From Evansella cellulosilytica DSM 2522 (GTDB taxonomy: Bacteria > Bacillota > Bacilli > Bacillales > Salisediminibacteriaceae), in contig NC_014829.1 in assembly GCF_000177235.2 (NCBI RefSeq), forward strand, positions 248,001 through 312,000: a DNA stretch of 64,000 nt, given 5' to 3'. Of this stretch, positions 51,708 through 59,758 are shown piece by piece. Below the pieces are notes generated by a model, which saw nothing but the letters and a program-made list of their open reading frames with translations, did no database searches and was not told the DNA's origin. The position numbers and the translations under genes are program-made. Position 1 is the first letter of the stretch. The number at the start of each line of letters is the position of its first letter.

Positions 51708-52019
51708 TTTGAGTCATTCTTTTTGAAATGCTTACCTAAAAAACGAAATAGAGCATCTGAAGGTCATCATACGAGCCCAATGCTTACCGAGAAAACAAGA
51801 AGAAGTTCCTGAAGGTCATCATAGAAGCGCAATGCTTACCGAGAAAACGGGAAGAAGCATCTGAAGGTCATCATAGAAGCGCAATGCTTACCGAGAAAAC
51901 AAGAAGAAGCACCTGAAGGTCATCATAGAAGTGCAATGCATACCGAGAAAACAAGAAGAAGCATCTGAAGGTCATCATACGATCGCAATACTTACGAAAA
52001 ACTCGTAATGAAGCAACCA
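51708..52019 (+). repeat. 52-bp tandem repeat array 2
   Basis: AAGGTCATCAT begins units at 51760, 51812, 51864, 51916 and 51968, exactly 52 bases apart, with partial units at both ends. The unit shares its period and its CATCATA-type, GCAATGC and GAGAAAAC words with array 1. The last diverged unit of array 1 begins with the same AAGGTCATCATACGA. Confidence 0.95.
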
Positions 52020-52178
52020 ACACTCGGCATCAACAATATAAACCGAATCGCGGCACCTCAAATATATATTGCCATAGAATCCCACCCCGAAGCTAAAACA
52101 CTCTGCTTTGATTTTTCATAAAAGATTCATGTATGATAGTGTAACTAAGTGATTTTACACGGTAGAGGGGTATGTTCG

Positions 52179-52688
52179 ATGGAAGAGATCGTTATTAGAC
52201 AATTGGAAGAAAGTGATGCAGCGGAATTTCTAGACATTCGTTTAAACGCGTTAAAAAGCAATCCAGAAGCCTTTGCCACTACATATAAGGAATTAATGGA
52301 TAGTGGAAATCCTTTAGAACAGTTAAAGAAACAATTGAAAAGTGACCAATCGTTTACATATGGAGCTTTTATTAATAAACAGCTAGTAGCAATTGCGACG
52401 ATAAGACTGTATGCAATAGAGAAAATGAAGCATAAAGGAATGCTGTTGGGCATGTTTGTTTCTGATCAAACGAGGGGATTAGGAGTTGGCAAAAGGCTGA
52501 TGCAGGAAGTGGTGAAAGAAGCTAGAAAAATTGGGCTAGAACAGATTCAGCTAATGGTTGTCACGACGAATAAAGCGGGGAAGGCATTTTATGAATCATT
52601 AGGGTTTGAAACATATGGTATTGAAAATAATGCTATGAAGTATAACGGTGAATATTGGGATGAGGAACTAATGGTGCTGTTTTTATAA
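52179..52688 (+). CDS. GNAT family N-acetyltransferase
   Basis: The 169-residue protein has the GNAT core: GMLLGMFVSDQTRGLGVGKRLM near residue 85-108, with the acetyl-CoA pyrophosphate loop QTRGLGVGK, and a C-terminal NKAGKAFYESLGFETYG. Acceptor unknown. ATG 52179 is used because GAGGGG lies eight bases upstream. It is a single gene closed by a terminator. Confidence 0.9.
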   Translation: MEEIVIRQLEESDAAEFLDIRLNALKSNPEAFATTYKELMDSGNPLEQLKKQLKSDQSFTYGAFINKQLVAIATIRLYAIEKMKHKGMLLGMFVSDQTRGLGVGKRLMQEVVKEARKIGLEQIQLMVVTTNKAGKAFYESLGFETYGIENNAMKYNGEYWDEELMVLFL

Positions 52689-52694
52689 TTGTTT

Positions 52695-52739
52695 AAAGAC
52701 CACAACGACGTTTGAGAGACGACGTATGTGGTCTTTTTT
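52695..52739 (+). terminator. Terminator of GNAT gene
   Basis: AAAGACCACA pairs with TGTGGTCTTT, with an inner ACGACGT/ACGACGTA pairing region, and is followed by a T run. Confidence 0.85.
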
Positions 52740-52969
52740 GAAAGGTAAGAATAAATTTTCTAATGTGTAGCTCCAGGCGCCACACCTCGTGTCAAATAAC
52801 CCCTCCTTAAACAATGTAAAATACATCTATCGATCCAAATGTATAAGTAGTATAGACAACTGCCTATTTGTAAGGGTACACGCCCAAAAGTAGAACGTTG
52901 ACATGCAGTGGTGAATTACGTAATAGGGAAGAAACTATATACTTATACTTAAGGAGTTGGAAAAGAAGT

Positions 52970-53821
52970 ATGTTCTATCACATTAAAGAGCTACAATATG
53001 ATGCGAAGCCAACTAGACCAGACCCAGTATTTGCTAAGCAATTACAAGAAGTTTTAGGTGGACATTTTGGGGAAATATCTGTAGCGTTACAATATTTATT
53101 TCAAGGCTGGAACGCACGAGGTGACGAAAAATACCGTGATTTGCTCATGGATGTAGGAACGGAGGAACTAGCGCACGTAGAAATGCTAGCGACAATGATT
53201 GCAAGATTATTGGATGGTGCATCATTAGGAGACCAAGAGGATGCTGCTAAAAATCCTGTAGTAGGTGCAATCATGGGAGGTATGAATCCTCAGCATGTTA
53301 TCGTTTCGGGGCTTGGTGCTATGCCAGCTGACAGCGTTGGTAATCCGTGGACGGCATCTTACATTAAAGCGAGTGGCAACTTGTTAGCTGATTTCCGACT
53401 AAACTTAACGTATGAATCTCAAGGTAGACTTCAAGTGACGAGATTATATAATTCTACGAATGATCCTGGTGTAAAGGATATGCTGTCTTTCTTAATTGCT
53501 AGAGATACGATGCACCAAAACATGTGGGAGGCAGCGATTTCAGAGCTAGAGGCGCAGGAGAATATTGTTGTTCCAAGTACTTTCCCTAAGCATTTAGAAA
53601 AAAATGAAGTAGCATACGACTTTTATAATCTATCTGAAGGAGAACAAAGTAGCCGTGGAAGATGGGCGAAAGGTAAGAGTATGGATGGATTAGATAAGTT
53701 TAAGTATTATTCTAAGGCGCCAGCATATGGTGAAAAACCATTTCTAAAACCAGCGCCGAAACACATTCACAACACTTTACCTACAATAAGATCGGAACAA
53801 GATGAGGGAGAAAACGAATAA
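52970..53821 (+). CDS. Manganese catalase family protein
   Basis: The 283-residue protein has a ferritin-like four-helix core with Glu35 (FGEISVALQYLFQ), the EELAHVE motif (about 65-71) and the second-half ligands in TYESQGRLQVTRLY and ARDTMHQNMWEAAI. These bind the dinuclear manganese that splits hydrogen peroxide. Bacillus homologues (KatX2/YjqC/YdbD-like) are often spore-associated. The start at ATG 52970 follows AAGGAG. The gene is single, and a terminator follows. Confidence 0.9.
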   Translation: MFYHIKELQYDAKPTRPDPVFAKQLQEVLGGHFGEISVALQYLFQGWNARGDEKYRDLLMDVGTEELAHVEMLATMIARLLDGASLGDQEDAAKNPVVGAIMGGMNPQHVIVSGLGAMPADSVGNPWTASYIKASGNLLADFRLNLTYESQGRLQVTRLYNSTNDPGVKDMLSFLIARDTMHQNMWEAAISELEAQENIVVPSTFPKHLEKNEVAYDFYNLSEGEQSSRGRWAKGKSMDGLDKFKYYSKAPAYGEKPFLKPAPKHIHNTLPTIRSEQDEGENE

Positions 53822-53840
53822 AACTGTGAGTGAATGAAAG

Positions 53841-53886
53841 TGGCTCAGCGGGTAGAAATCAACCTGCTGAGTCATCTTCTTTTTTA
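53841..53886 (+). terminator. Terminator of manganese catalase gene
   Basis: TGGCTCAGC...GGT pairs with ACC...GCTGAGTCA, one mismatch, and is followed by a T-rich run. Confidence 0.7.
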
Positions 53887-54020
53887 AAGGGTGTTTTCTT
53901 AAAAATTGTTGCTTCTCAGATTTGGTGAAACAAAGGGGGGTGACTCCGTCGGAATAACATATAAAGAAGTGAAAATACTATTTTTTGAATAGTGATACAT
54001 ATGTGAAAATGGCTGAAATA

Positions 54021-54146
54021 ACGTAAATAACAAAAATATGTTGGTTTTAATGAGAAATAAAGAGATATTTATTTACGAAATGTATATGTGATGGTATTAT
54101 ATTTGTTGTAATAATAACTAAATGATAACAAAAATAACAAAATAAA
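54021..54146. promoter_or_regulatory. Shared operator-like motifs upstream of beta-mannosidase
   Basis: The 16-mer GTAAATAACAAAAATA and two further ATAACAAAA words cluster here. Together with copies at 49113 and 62320 they suggest one regulator for the three mannoside units. Confidence 0.5.
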
Positions 54147-54185
54147 CAAAATACTGATTAGGTGAAGAAAACTGGAGGGTGAAAA

Positions 54186-56645
54186 ATGCAGAGGATTACT
54201 TTAAATGGAGATTGGGATTTTCGTAAAGTTGGGGAAAACGAATGGTTAGTTGGTAAAGTGCCAGGGTCTGTTTATAATGACCTATTACAGCATAAAAAAA
54301 TGGAAGACCCTTTTTATCGAGATAATGAAGATGCAGTGAAAAAGTTATCGGAGTTTGATTACGAATATAAAAGAAGTTTTCAAGTTGATAGTAGCTTTTT
54401 AGAAAATGATTCACAACTTCTTATATTTGAAGGTGTTGATACGCTTTCTAAAATATTTATCAATGATACTTTAGTTAATGAAACGAATAATATGCATCGA
54501 CGTTATGAGCTTGATGTGAAAGGAATTGTGCAAGAAGGAGAGAACGATATTAAAGTTGTTCTTCTGTCACCACTTCAGTATGTGGAAAAGAAGCATAATG
54601 AAAATCCTATTTGGGGTGTAACTGATGCAGTCGAAGGCTTTCCTCATTTGAGAAAAGGGCATAGTATGTTCGGTTGGGATTGGGGACCACAATTACCTGA
54701 CTTAGGCATTTGGAGAAATGTTTCCTTAGAAGGGTACAGTAAAGCGAAGCTTCAAGATGTGTACGTCACGCAAAAGCATGATGATCATGTTGTTGAGCTG
54801 TCAGTAGCTATTGAGAAAGTGCAGTTTTCTACTGATACTACTACTGTTTTCACGAAGGTGTATGATCCTGATGGTAACTTGTTAGAGGAATCAGCCAATA
54901 CTTCCGAAAATAACAATATTCATGAAACCTTTACAATTCCTAATCCTCAGAAATGGTATCCTGCTCAATATGGGGAACAGCCACTTTACTTAGTAGAAGT
55001 AGAAGTGGTTGTTAATGGGAAAAAAGTAGATACTAAAAGCCTACAAATTGGATTAAGAACGATAGATATTGTTCAAGAAGATGATGAATGGGGACAATCA
55101 TTCTATTTTAAAATAAATGGAACGCCTATTTTCTCAAAAGGTGCTAACTACATTCCTGAAGATAACATATTGGCGAGAACGAGTCGAGAAAAGACAGAAA
55201 GGCTAATAAAGGATTGTGTGGCAGCAAATTTTAACATGATTCGTGTGTGGGGTGGCGGTCATTATCCAGAAGATTACTTCTTCGAGCTTTGTGATCAACA
55301 CGGGTTGATTGTATGGCAGGACTTTATGTTTGCATGTGCGGTTTACGATTTATCTGAAGAGTTTGAAGCAACAGTGAAACAGGAATTCATCGATAACATT
55401 AAAAGAATACGCCACCATGCGTCATTAGGTATTTGGTGTGGGAATAATGAAATGGAATCAGCTTGGGTTGATTGGGACTTTCCAAAGACAGAAAAGCATA
55501 AACTAGATTATTTAAAGTTATTTGAAGAGATTATCCCAGAGATAGTGAAAGAATATGACCCACAAACTTTTTATTGGCCATCATCGCCATCATCAGGAGG
55601 TGGCTTTGACAAGCCTAGTGATGAAAATATAGGTGATGTCCATTATTGGGATGTATGGCATGGTCTCAAACCTTTTACCGAATATAGGAAGTTTTATTAC
55701 CGATTTGTGTCTGAGTTCGGATTTCAATCGTTCCCATCGCTAAAAACGATAAAATCATTTACGTTACCAGAGGATCGCAATATTTTTAGTTATGTTATGG
55801 AGAAGCACCAAAAAAATGGGACAGCTAACGGAAAAATTCTATATTATTTATCGGAAAACTTTAAGTATCCTAAGGATTTTCATTCTTTACTATATACGTC
55901 GCAAATCCTACAGGCTGAAGCGATTAAGTATGGTGTTGAACATTGGAGAAGAAACTTCGGAAGATGCATGGGGGCAATTTATTGGCAATTAAATGATTGC
56001 TGGCCTGTTGCTTCATGGGCAAGTATTGATTATTATGGTAGATGGAAAGCTTTACACTATTTTGCTAAAAGATTTTTCTCTATGACGTTAATATCTGCAA
56101 AAGAAAGTGCTACAGGCGCAGAGATTGTAGTTACAAATGATTATGAGAAAGCTTTCCGTGGTAAAGTAAAGTGGGCGCTTAGAACAAACAGTTCAGAAGT
56201 AGTAAAGCAAGGTGAAGAAGAAGTTATTGTAGACGGTGTATGTGCAAAATCAATTGTTCACTTAGATTTTAGCAAGGAGCTAAAGGAAGTAAATCGAAAG
56301 TCATATCTGGAATATCAGCTTATCGACGAACACGGATCTAATATAAGTAATGGAACAGTTCTGTTTGTGCCTGCTAAACATTTCGAATTTTTAAATCCAG
56401 AACTCGATTTACATGTGGAAGATAAAAATGATCGCTTTATCCTATCAGTAAGTGCAAAGGCGTATGCGAAATACGTAGAAATAGATCATCAAGAATTAGA
56501 CTTCATTTTAAGTGATAATTACTTTGACATTTCTGCTGGAGAAGAAGTAAAGGTCGAGCTAATAAAAGAGCCTTCATTATCTAATATTAGTAAGGAACAC
56601 TTACTTAATGGATTAACGATTAGAAGCTTGTACAACACTTACTAA
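54186..56645 (+). CDS. Beta-mannosidase, GH2
   Basis: The 819-residue protein has the GH2 order: a sugar-binding beta domain (1-180, ending in GHSMFGWDWGPQLPDLGIWR), an immunoglobulin-like domain (about 180-300), and the TIM-barrel domain. The acid/base Glu422 is in WCGNNEME and the nucleophile Glu510 in FVSEFGFQ. The residues of GH2 mannosidases (WDWGP, WGGG) are conserved. No signal peptide is present, so it acts inside the cell on imported beta-mannosides. GGAGGG precedes the ATG. A GH1 gene follows 20 bases later. Confidence 0.93.
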   Translation: MQRITLNGDWDFRKVGENEWLVGKVPGSVYNDLLQHKKMEDPFYRDNEDAVKKLSEFDYEYKRSFQVDSSFLENDSQLLIFEGVDTLSKIFINDTLVNETNNMHRRYELDVKGIVQEGENDIKVVLLSPLQYVEKKHNENPIWGVTDAVEGFPHLRKGHSMFGWDWGPQLPDLGIWRNVSLEGYSKAKLQDVYVTQKHDDHVVELSVAIEKVQFSTDTTTVFTKVYDPDGNLLEESANTSENNNIHETFTIPNPQKWYPAQYGEQPLYLVEVEVVVNGKKVDTKSLQIGLRTIDIVQEDDEWGQSFYFKINGTPIFSKGANYIPEDNILARTSREKTERLIKDCVAANFNMIRVWGGGHYPEDYFFELCDQHGLIVWQDFMFACAVYDLSEEFEATVKQEFIDNIKRIRHHASLGIWCGNNEMESAWVDWDFPKTEKHKLDYLKLFEEIIPEIVKEYDPQTFYWPSSPSSGGGFDKPSDENIGDVHYWDVWHGLKPFTEYRKFYYRFVSEFGFQSFPSLKTIKSFTLPEDRNIFSYVMEKHQKNGTANGKILYYLSENFKYPKDFHSLLYTSQILQAEAIKYGVEHWRRNFGRCMGAIYWQLNDCWPVASWASIDYYGRWKALHYFAKRFFSMTLISAKESATGAEIVVTNDYEKAFRGKVKWALRTNSSEVVKQGEEEVIVDGVCAKSIVHLDFSKELKEVNRKSYLEYQLIDEHGSNISNGTVLFVPAKHFEFLNPELDLHVEDKNDRFILSVSAKAYAKYVEIDHQELDFILSDNYFDISAGEEVKVELIKEPSLSNISKEHLLNGLTIRSLYNTY

Positions 56646-56665
56646 CAACAGAGGAGGCAAAAAGA

Positions 56666-58030
56666 ATGGCAATTATTCAATTTCCAAAGGACATGAGATG
56701 GGGTACTGCAACAGCGTCCTATCAAATTGAAGGAGCAGCAAATATTGATGGAAGAGGTCCATCTATTTGGGATACGTTCTCCAAAACTCCTGGTAAAGTT
56801 TTAAATGGAGATAATGGGGATGTAGCTTGTGATAGTTATCACCGTTATAAGGAAGACGTAGCAATTATGAAAGATTTAGGAATTACTACATACCGTTTCT
56901 CCTTTGCGTGGCCAAGAGTTATTCCAAACGGTACTGGTGAAGTAAACCAGCTAGGTTTAGATTTTTACCATAATTTTATTGATGAGTTAATTGCTAATGA
57001 TATTGAGCCAATGGCAACACTTTATCACTGGGATCTACCGCAAGCGTTACAAGATAAAGGTGGTTGGGGTAGCCGTGAAACGATCGATGCATTTGTTGAG
57101 TATGCAGAGCTTATGTTCAAAGAATTCAACGGAAAAATTAAGTATTGGATTACTTTCAATGAGCCTTGGTGTGCATCTTTCTTATCTCACTACGGTGGAG
57201 AGCATGCGCCAGGATTTACAGATTTACAATTAGGGATGGATGCAGCGCATCATATGTTAGTTTCTCACGGTAAGGCTGTTCAAAAATATCGTGAACTTGG
57301 TGTTAAAGGTGGCCAAATCGGCTATGCACCTAACGTAGAATGGAATGAGCCATACAGTAACAAACAAGAGGATATTGATGCTTGTCGCCGTGCTGGTGGA
57401 TTCTTTATCGAGTGGTTTATGGATCCGGTATTTAAAGGTTCTTACCCTCAATTTATGCTTGATTGGTTCAAAGAAAAAGAAGGTGTTGAGCCACCAATTC
57501 AAGATGGTGATTTAGAAATTATTTCACAACCAATCGACTTCCTTGGTATTAACTATTATACAGGTAGCGTAGGACGTTATGTAGAGGATCAAGCTGCACA
57601 ACAGCATTCCTTATTTAATCATGAACGTGTAGATCAAGGTTACCAAAAGACAGATATTGGTTGGAACGTATATCCAGAGGGCTTTTATAATGTACTGAAA
57701 TACGTTACAGACCTTTACGGACAAGTGCCAATTTATATTACAGAGAACGGGTCTTGCTACAACGATGAGCCAGAAAATGGGGTTGTAAAGGACGATAAGC
57801 GTATCGACTACTTAAGACAACATTTAACTGCACTTCGCCGTGCGATGGACTCTGGTGTAAACATTAAAGGATATATGACTTGGTCGTTACTTGACAATTT
57901 TGAGTGGGCTTGGGGCTACTCTATGCGCTTCGGAATTGTACACGTAAATTACCGTACATTAGAGCGTACGAAGAAGGATAGCTTCTACTGGTACAAGCAA
58001 ACAGTAGCTAACAACTTCTTTGAAGTATAA
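56666..58030 (+). CDS. Beta-glucosidase, GH1
   Basis: The 454-residue GH1 enzyme has the acid/base Glu166 in TFNEPW and the nucleophile Glu360 in YITENGS, with TASYQIEGA near residue 16 and NFEWAWGYSMRFG near 411. It lacks a signal peptide. In this setting it may cleave beta-glucosides or glucomannan pieces. It shares an operon with the GH2 gene upstream (AGGAGG before the ATG). The phospho-sugar-binding residues of 6-phospho-beta-glucosidases were not seen, so unphosphorylated substrates are expected. Confidence 0.93.
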   Translation: MAIIQFPKDMRWGTATASYQIEGAANIDGRGPSIWDTFSKTPGKVLNGDNGDVACDSYHRYKEDVAIMKDLGITTYRFSFAWPRVIPNGTGEVNQLGLDFYHNFIDELIANDIEPMATLYHWDLPQALQDKGGWGSRETIDAFVEYAELMFKEFNGKIKYWITFNEPWCASFLSHYGGEHAPGFTDLQLGMDAAHHMLVSHGKAVQKYRELGVKGGQIGYAPNVEWNEPYSNKQEDIDACRRAGGFFIEWFMDPVFKGSYPQFMLDWFKEKEGVEPPIQDGDLEIISQPIDFLGINYYTGSVGRYVEDQAAQQHSLFNHERVDQGYQKTDIGWNVYPEGFYNVLKYVTDLYGQVPIYITENGSCYNDEPENGVVKDDKRIDYLRQHLTALRRAMDSGVNIKGYMTWSLLDNFEWAWGYSMRFGIVHVNYRTLERTKKDSFYWYKQTVANNFFEV

Positions 58031-58042
58031 AAAATAATGATT

Positions 58043-58086
58043 AAAAATCCTCCTTAGAATATCTAAAAGCTAAGGGGGATTTTTCA
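58043..58086 (+). terminator. Terminator of GH2-GH1 operon
   Basis: AAAATCCTCCTTAG pairs with CTAAGGGGGATTTT, with T on the outside. Confidence 0.75.
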
Positions 58087-58191
58087 TTTTATAGGAAAAA
58101 ATATACTCGATGATCAAAATGTCGCTGTATTGACGACAAGAGCGCTCACTAGAAGCTGAAGATAAGTTCAAAGAAGGAGGATGTCGGTTTT

Positions 58192-59025
58192 ATGAGACTA
58201 GGTGGTCCGGTTTTTTTTAAAAATCATGATGCTGAGAGCTGGGCAGAAGCAGTAAAGGTGGAAGGCTACAGAGCAGCTTTATGCCCTGTGAATTATGAAG
58301 ACGGTGAGGAGACAATTAACGCCTATAAACGCTCAGCGATCAAGAATGATATCGTCATAGCGGAAGTAGGGGCTTGGAGTAACCCGATTAGCCCGGACGA
58401 TGAGATGCGGAGATCTGCGATAGAGCATTGTAAAAGGCAGTTGGAGCTAGCTGAAATGTTAGAGGCGAAGTGTTGTGTTAATATTGCAGGATCACGTGGG
58501 GAACAGTGGGATGGTCCGCACGTTGATAACTTTAGTGACGATACATTTACGTTAATAGTCGATACAGTAAGAGAGATTATAGATGCCGTTCAACCGAAAC
58601 ATACTTTTTATACGTTAGAGATGATGCCATGGGTTTATCCCGACTCTAGTGATACATATTTAGCTTTAATAAAGGCAATTGAACGTGATGCTTTTGCTGT
58701 TCATTATGATCCGGTTAATATCATTACTAGCCCTAGAAATTATTATAATAATAAAAATATGATAAGGGATTTCTTCAAGAAATTATCGCCTTATATAAAA
58801 AACTGTCATGCGAAAGATATTAACCTATTAGGGAAATTAACTGTTCATTTAGAAGAAGTCATACCGGGTAAAGGATTATTGCATTATCAAACGCTATTAA
58901 CAGAGCTAAATAAGCTTGATAAAGATACGCCGCTTATTATCGAGCATCTTTCTACGGAAGCGGAATATAGAGAGGCTGCTAACTACATCCGAAGTGTAGC
59001 AAATACGATGAACATTGATCTATAG
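58192..59025 (+). CDS. TIM-barrel sugar isomerase/epimerase family protein
   Basis: The 277-residue protein is an AP endonuclease family 2-like sugar isomerase. Metal ligands can be placed in TLEMMPWVYP (Glu), AVHYDPVNI (Asp), NCHAKDI (His/Asp) and PLIIEHLS (Glu). The substrate is not known; a role in hexose or mannoside metabolism fits the location. GGAGG lies upstream of the ATG, though an unusually long 11 bases away. It is a single gene with its own terminator. Confidence 0.8.
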   Translation: MRLGGPVFFKNHDAESWAEAVKVEGYRAALCPVNYEDGEETINAYKRSAIKNDIVIAEVGAWSNPISPDDEMRRSAIEHCKRQLELAEMLEAKCCVNIAGSRGEQWDGPHVDNFSDDTFTLIVDTVREIIDAVQPKHTFYTLEMMPWVYPDSSDTYLALIKAIERDAFAVHYDPVNIITSPRNYYNNKNMIRDFFKKLSPYIKNCHAKDINLLGKLTVHLEEVIPGKGLLHYQTLLTELNKLDKDTPLIIEHLSTEAEYREAANYIRSVANTMNIDL

Positions 59026-59028
59026 TAT

Positions 59029-59078
59029 AAAGGAGAGCTAGAAGATACAATTATGGTATCTTTTTTAGCTCTCCTTTT
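59029..59078 (+). terminator. Terminator of isomerase gene
   Basis: AAAGGAGAGCTA pairs with TAGCTCTCCTTT, with an inner GATAC/GTATC pair, followed by T residues. Confidence 0.8.
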
Positions 59079-59112
59079 CAAAAAAAGATTAGAAATTATC
59101 CGTCGAGTAGAT

Positions 59113-59553
59113 TTAAGATAAGTAAGCTTTTAGCATCCATATGTGTTTTTCTACGGAAGCTTTCATACTAATAAAAAGGTCAGCTGTGACGTGATCATTA
59201 TTTTCTTCTGCTATGAAAATAGCGTCGTTTAGCTCCTCTGTCATAAGTGTAAAATCATCTGTAACATTTGCAACCATTTCCTTAGCGTGAAGGTTGCCAT
59301 CTACTTCTTCAATGGAAGCATTGTCAATAAATTCCCGTAATGTAGAAATTGGTGTTCCACCGATACTTAAATGTCTTTCAGCAATTTCATCGACATAGCT
59401 AGTTGCTTCGTTATATAACTCTTCAAACTTTTCGTGAAGTGTAAAAAAATCCGGTCCTTTGACAAACCAGTGAAACTGGCGCAGCTTACTACCTATGATA
59501 TTCCAGTTTGCTAAATGTAAATTTAAAGCTTCGTATAATTTTCGTTCGTTCAT
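59113..59553 (-). CDS. dps: Dps-family ferritin-like protein
   Basis: The 146-residue protein has the Dps helical bundle with the ferroxidase-site residues His and Asp in FHWFVKGPDFFTLHEKFEELY and an EIAERHLSIGGTPISTL region. It stores iron and protects DNA from peroxide, as MrgA does. GGAGA precedes the ATG. Two identical 17-base AT words lie upstream, close to the PerR-box form. Confidence 0.92.
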   Translation of the reverse strand: MNERKLYEALNLHLANWNIIGSKLRQFHWFVKGPDFFTLHEKFEELYNEATSYVDEIAERHLSIGGTPISTLREFIDNASIEEVDGNLHAKEMVANVTDDFTLMTEELNDAIFIAEENNDHVTADLFISMKASVEKHIWMLKAYLS

Positions 59554-59567
59554 TATAATCTCTCCTT

Positions 59568-59634
59568 AATAATAATTATTATAATATATATTATAATACT
59601 AAATAAAAATAATATCAAATAATAATTATTATAA
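59568..59634 (-). promoter_or_regulatory. Twin PerR-like boxes upstream of dps
   Basis: AATAATAATTATTATAA occurs at 59568-59584 and again at 59618-59634, 50 bases apart. Each contains a near-palindrome close to the PerR consensus TTATAAT-N-ATTATAA, with a third AT palindrome between. Bacillus mrgA/dps genes are controlled by PerR, so this is a sensible guess, but AT-rich DNA gives chance matches. Confidence 0.5.
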
Positions 59635-59758
59635 ATAATGTAGGTATTTTTGATATAAGGGGAATACATTTTTCAAAATAACTTTAATTTCGACACTATT
59701 GGTAGGATAATAGAACTATAGATCGGATGCTTCGACCGGATCAAGGGAGGGAATAAAA

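Larger units (their letters stand above)
51640..52178. repeat. Gap holding terminator and 52-bp tandem array 2
   Basis: The terminator is at 51653-51697, the tandem array at about 51708-52019, and the rest is AT-rich leader of the GNAT gene. No gene was seen. Confidence 0.75.
53822..54185. other. Gap with terminator and operator-like motifs
   Basis: The catalase terminator lies at 53841-53886. GTAAATAACAAAAATA (54023-54038) is shared with 49115-49130. CGTAAATAA at 54022-54030 also faces TTATTTACG at 54069-54077 as an inverted pair. Further TAACAAAAATAACAAA words sit at about 54125-54140, just before the beta-mannosidase ribosome site. Confidence 0.6.
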
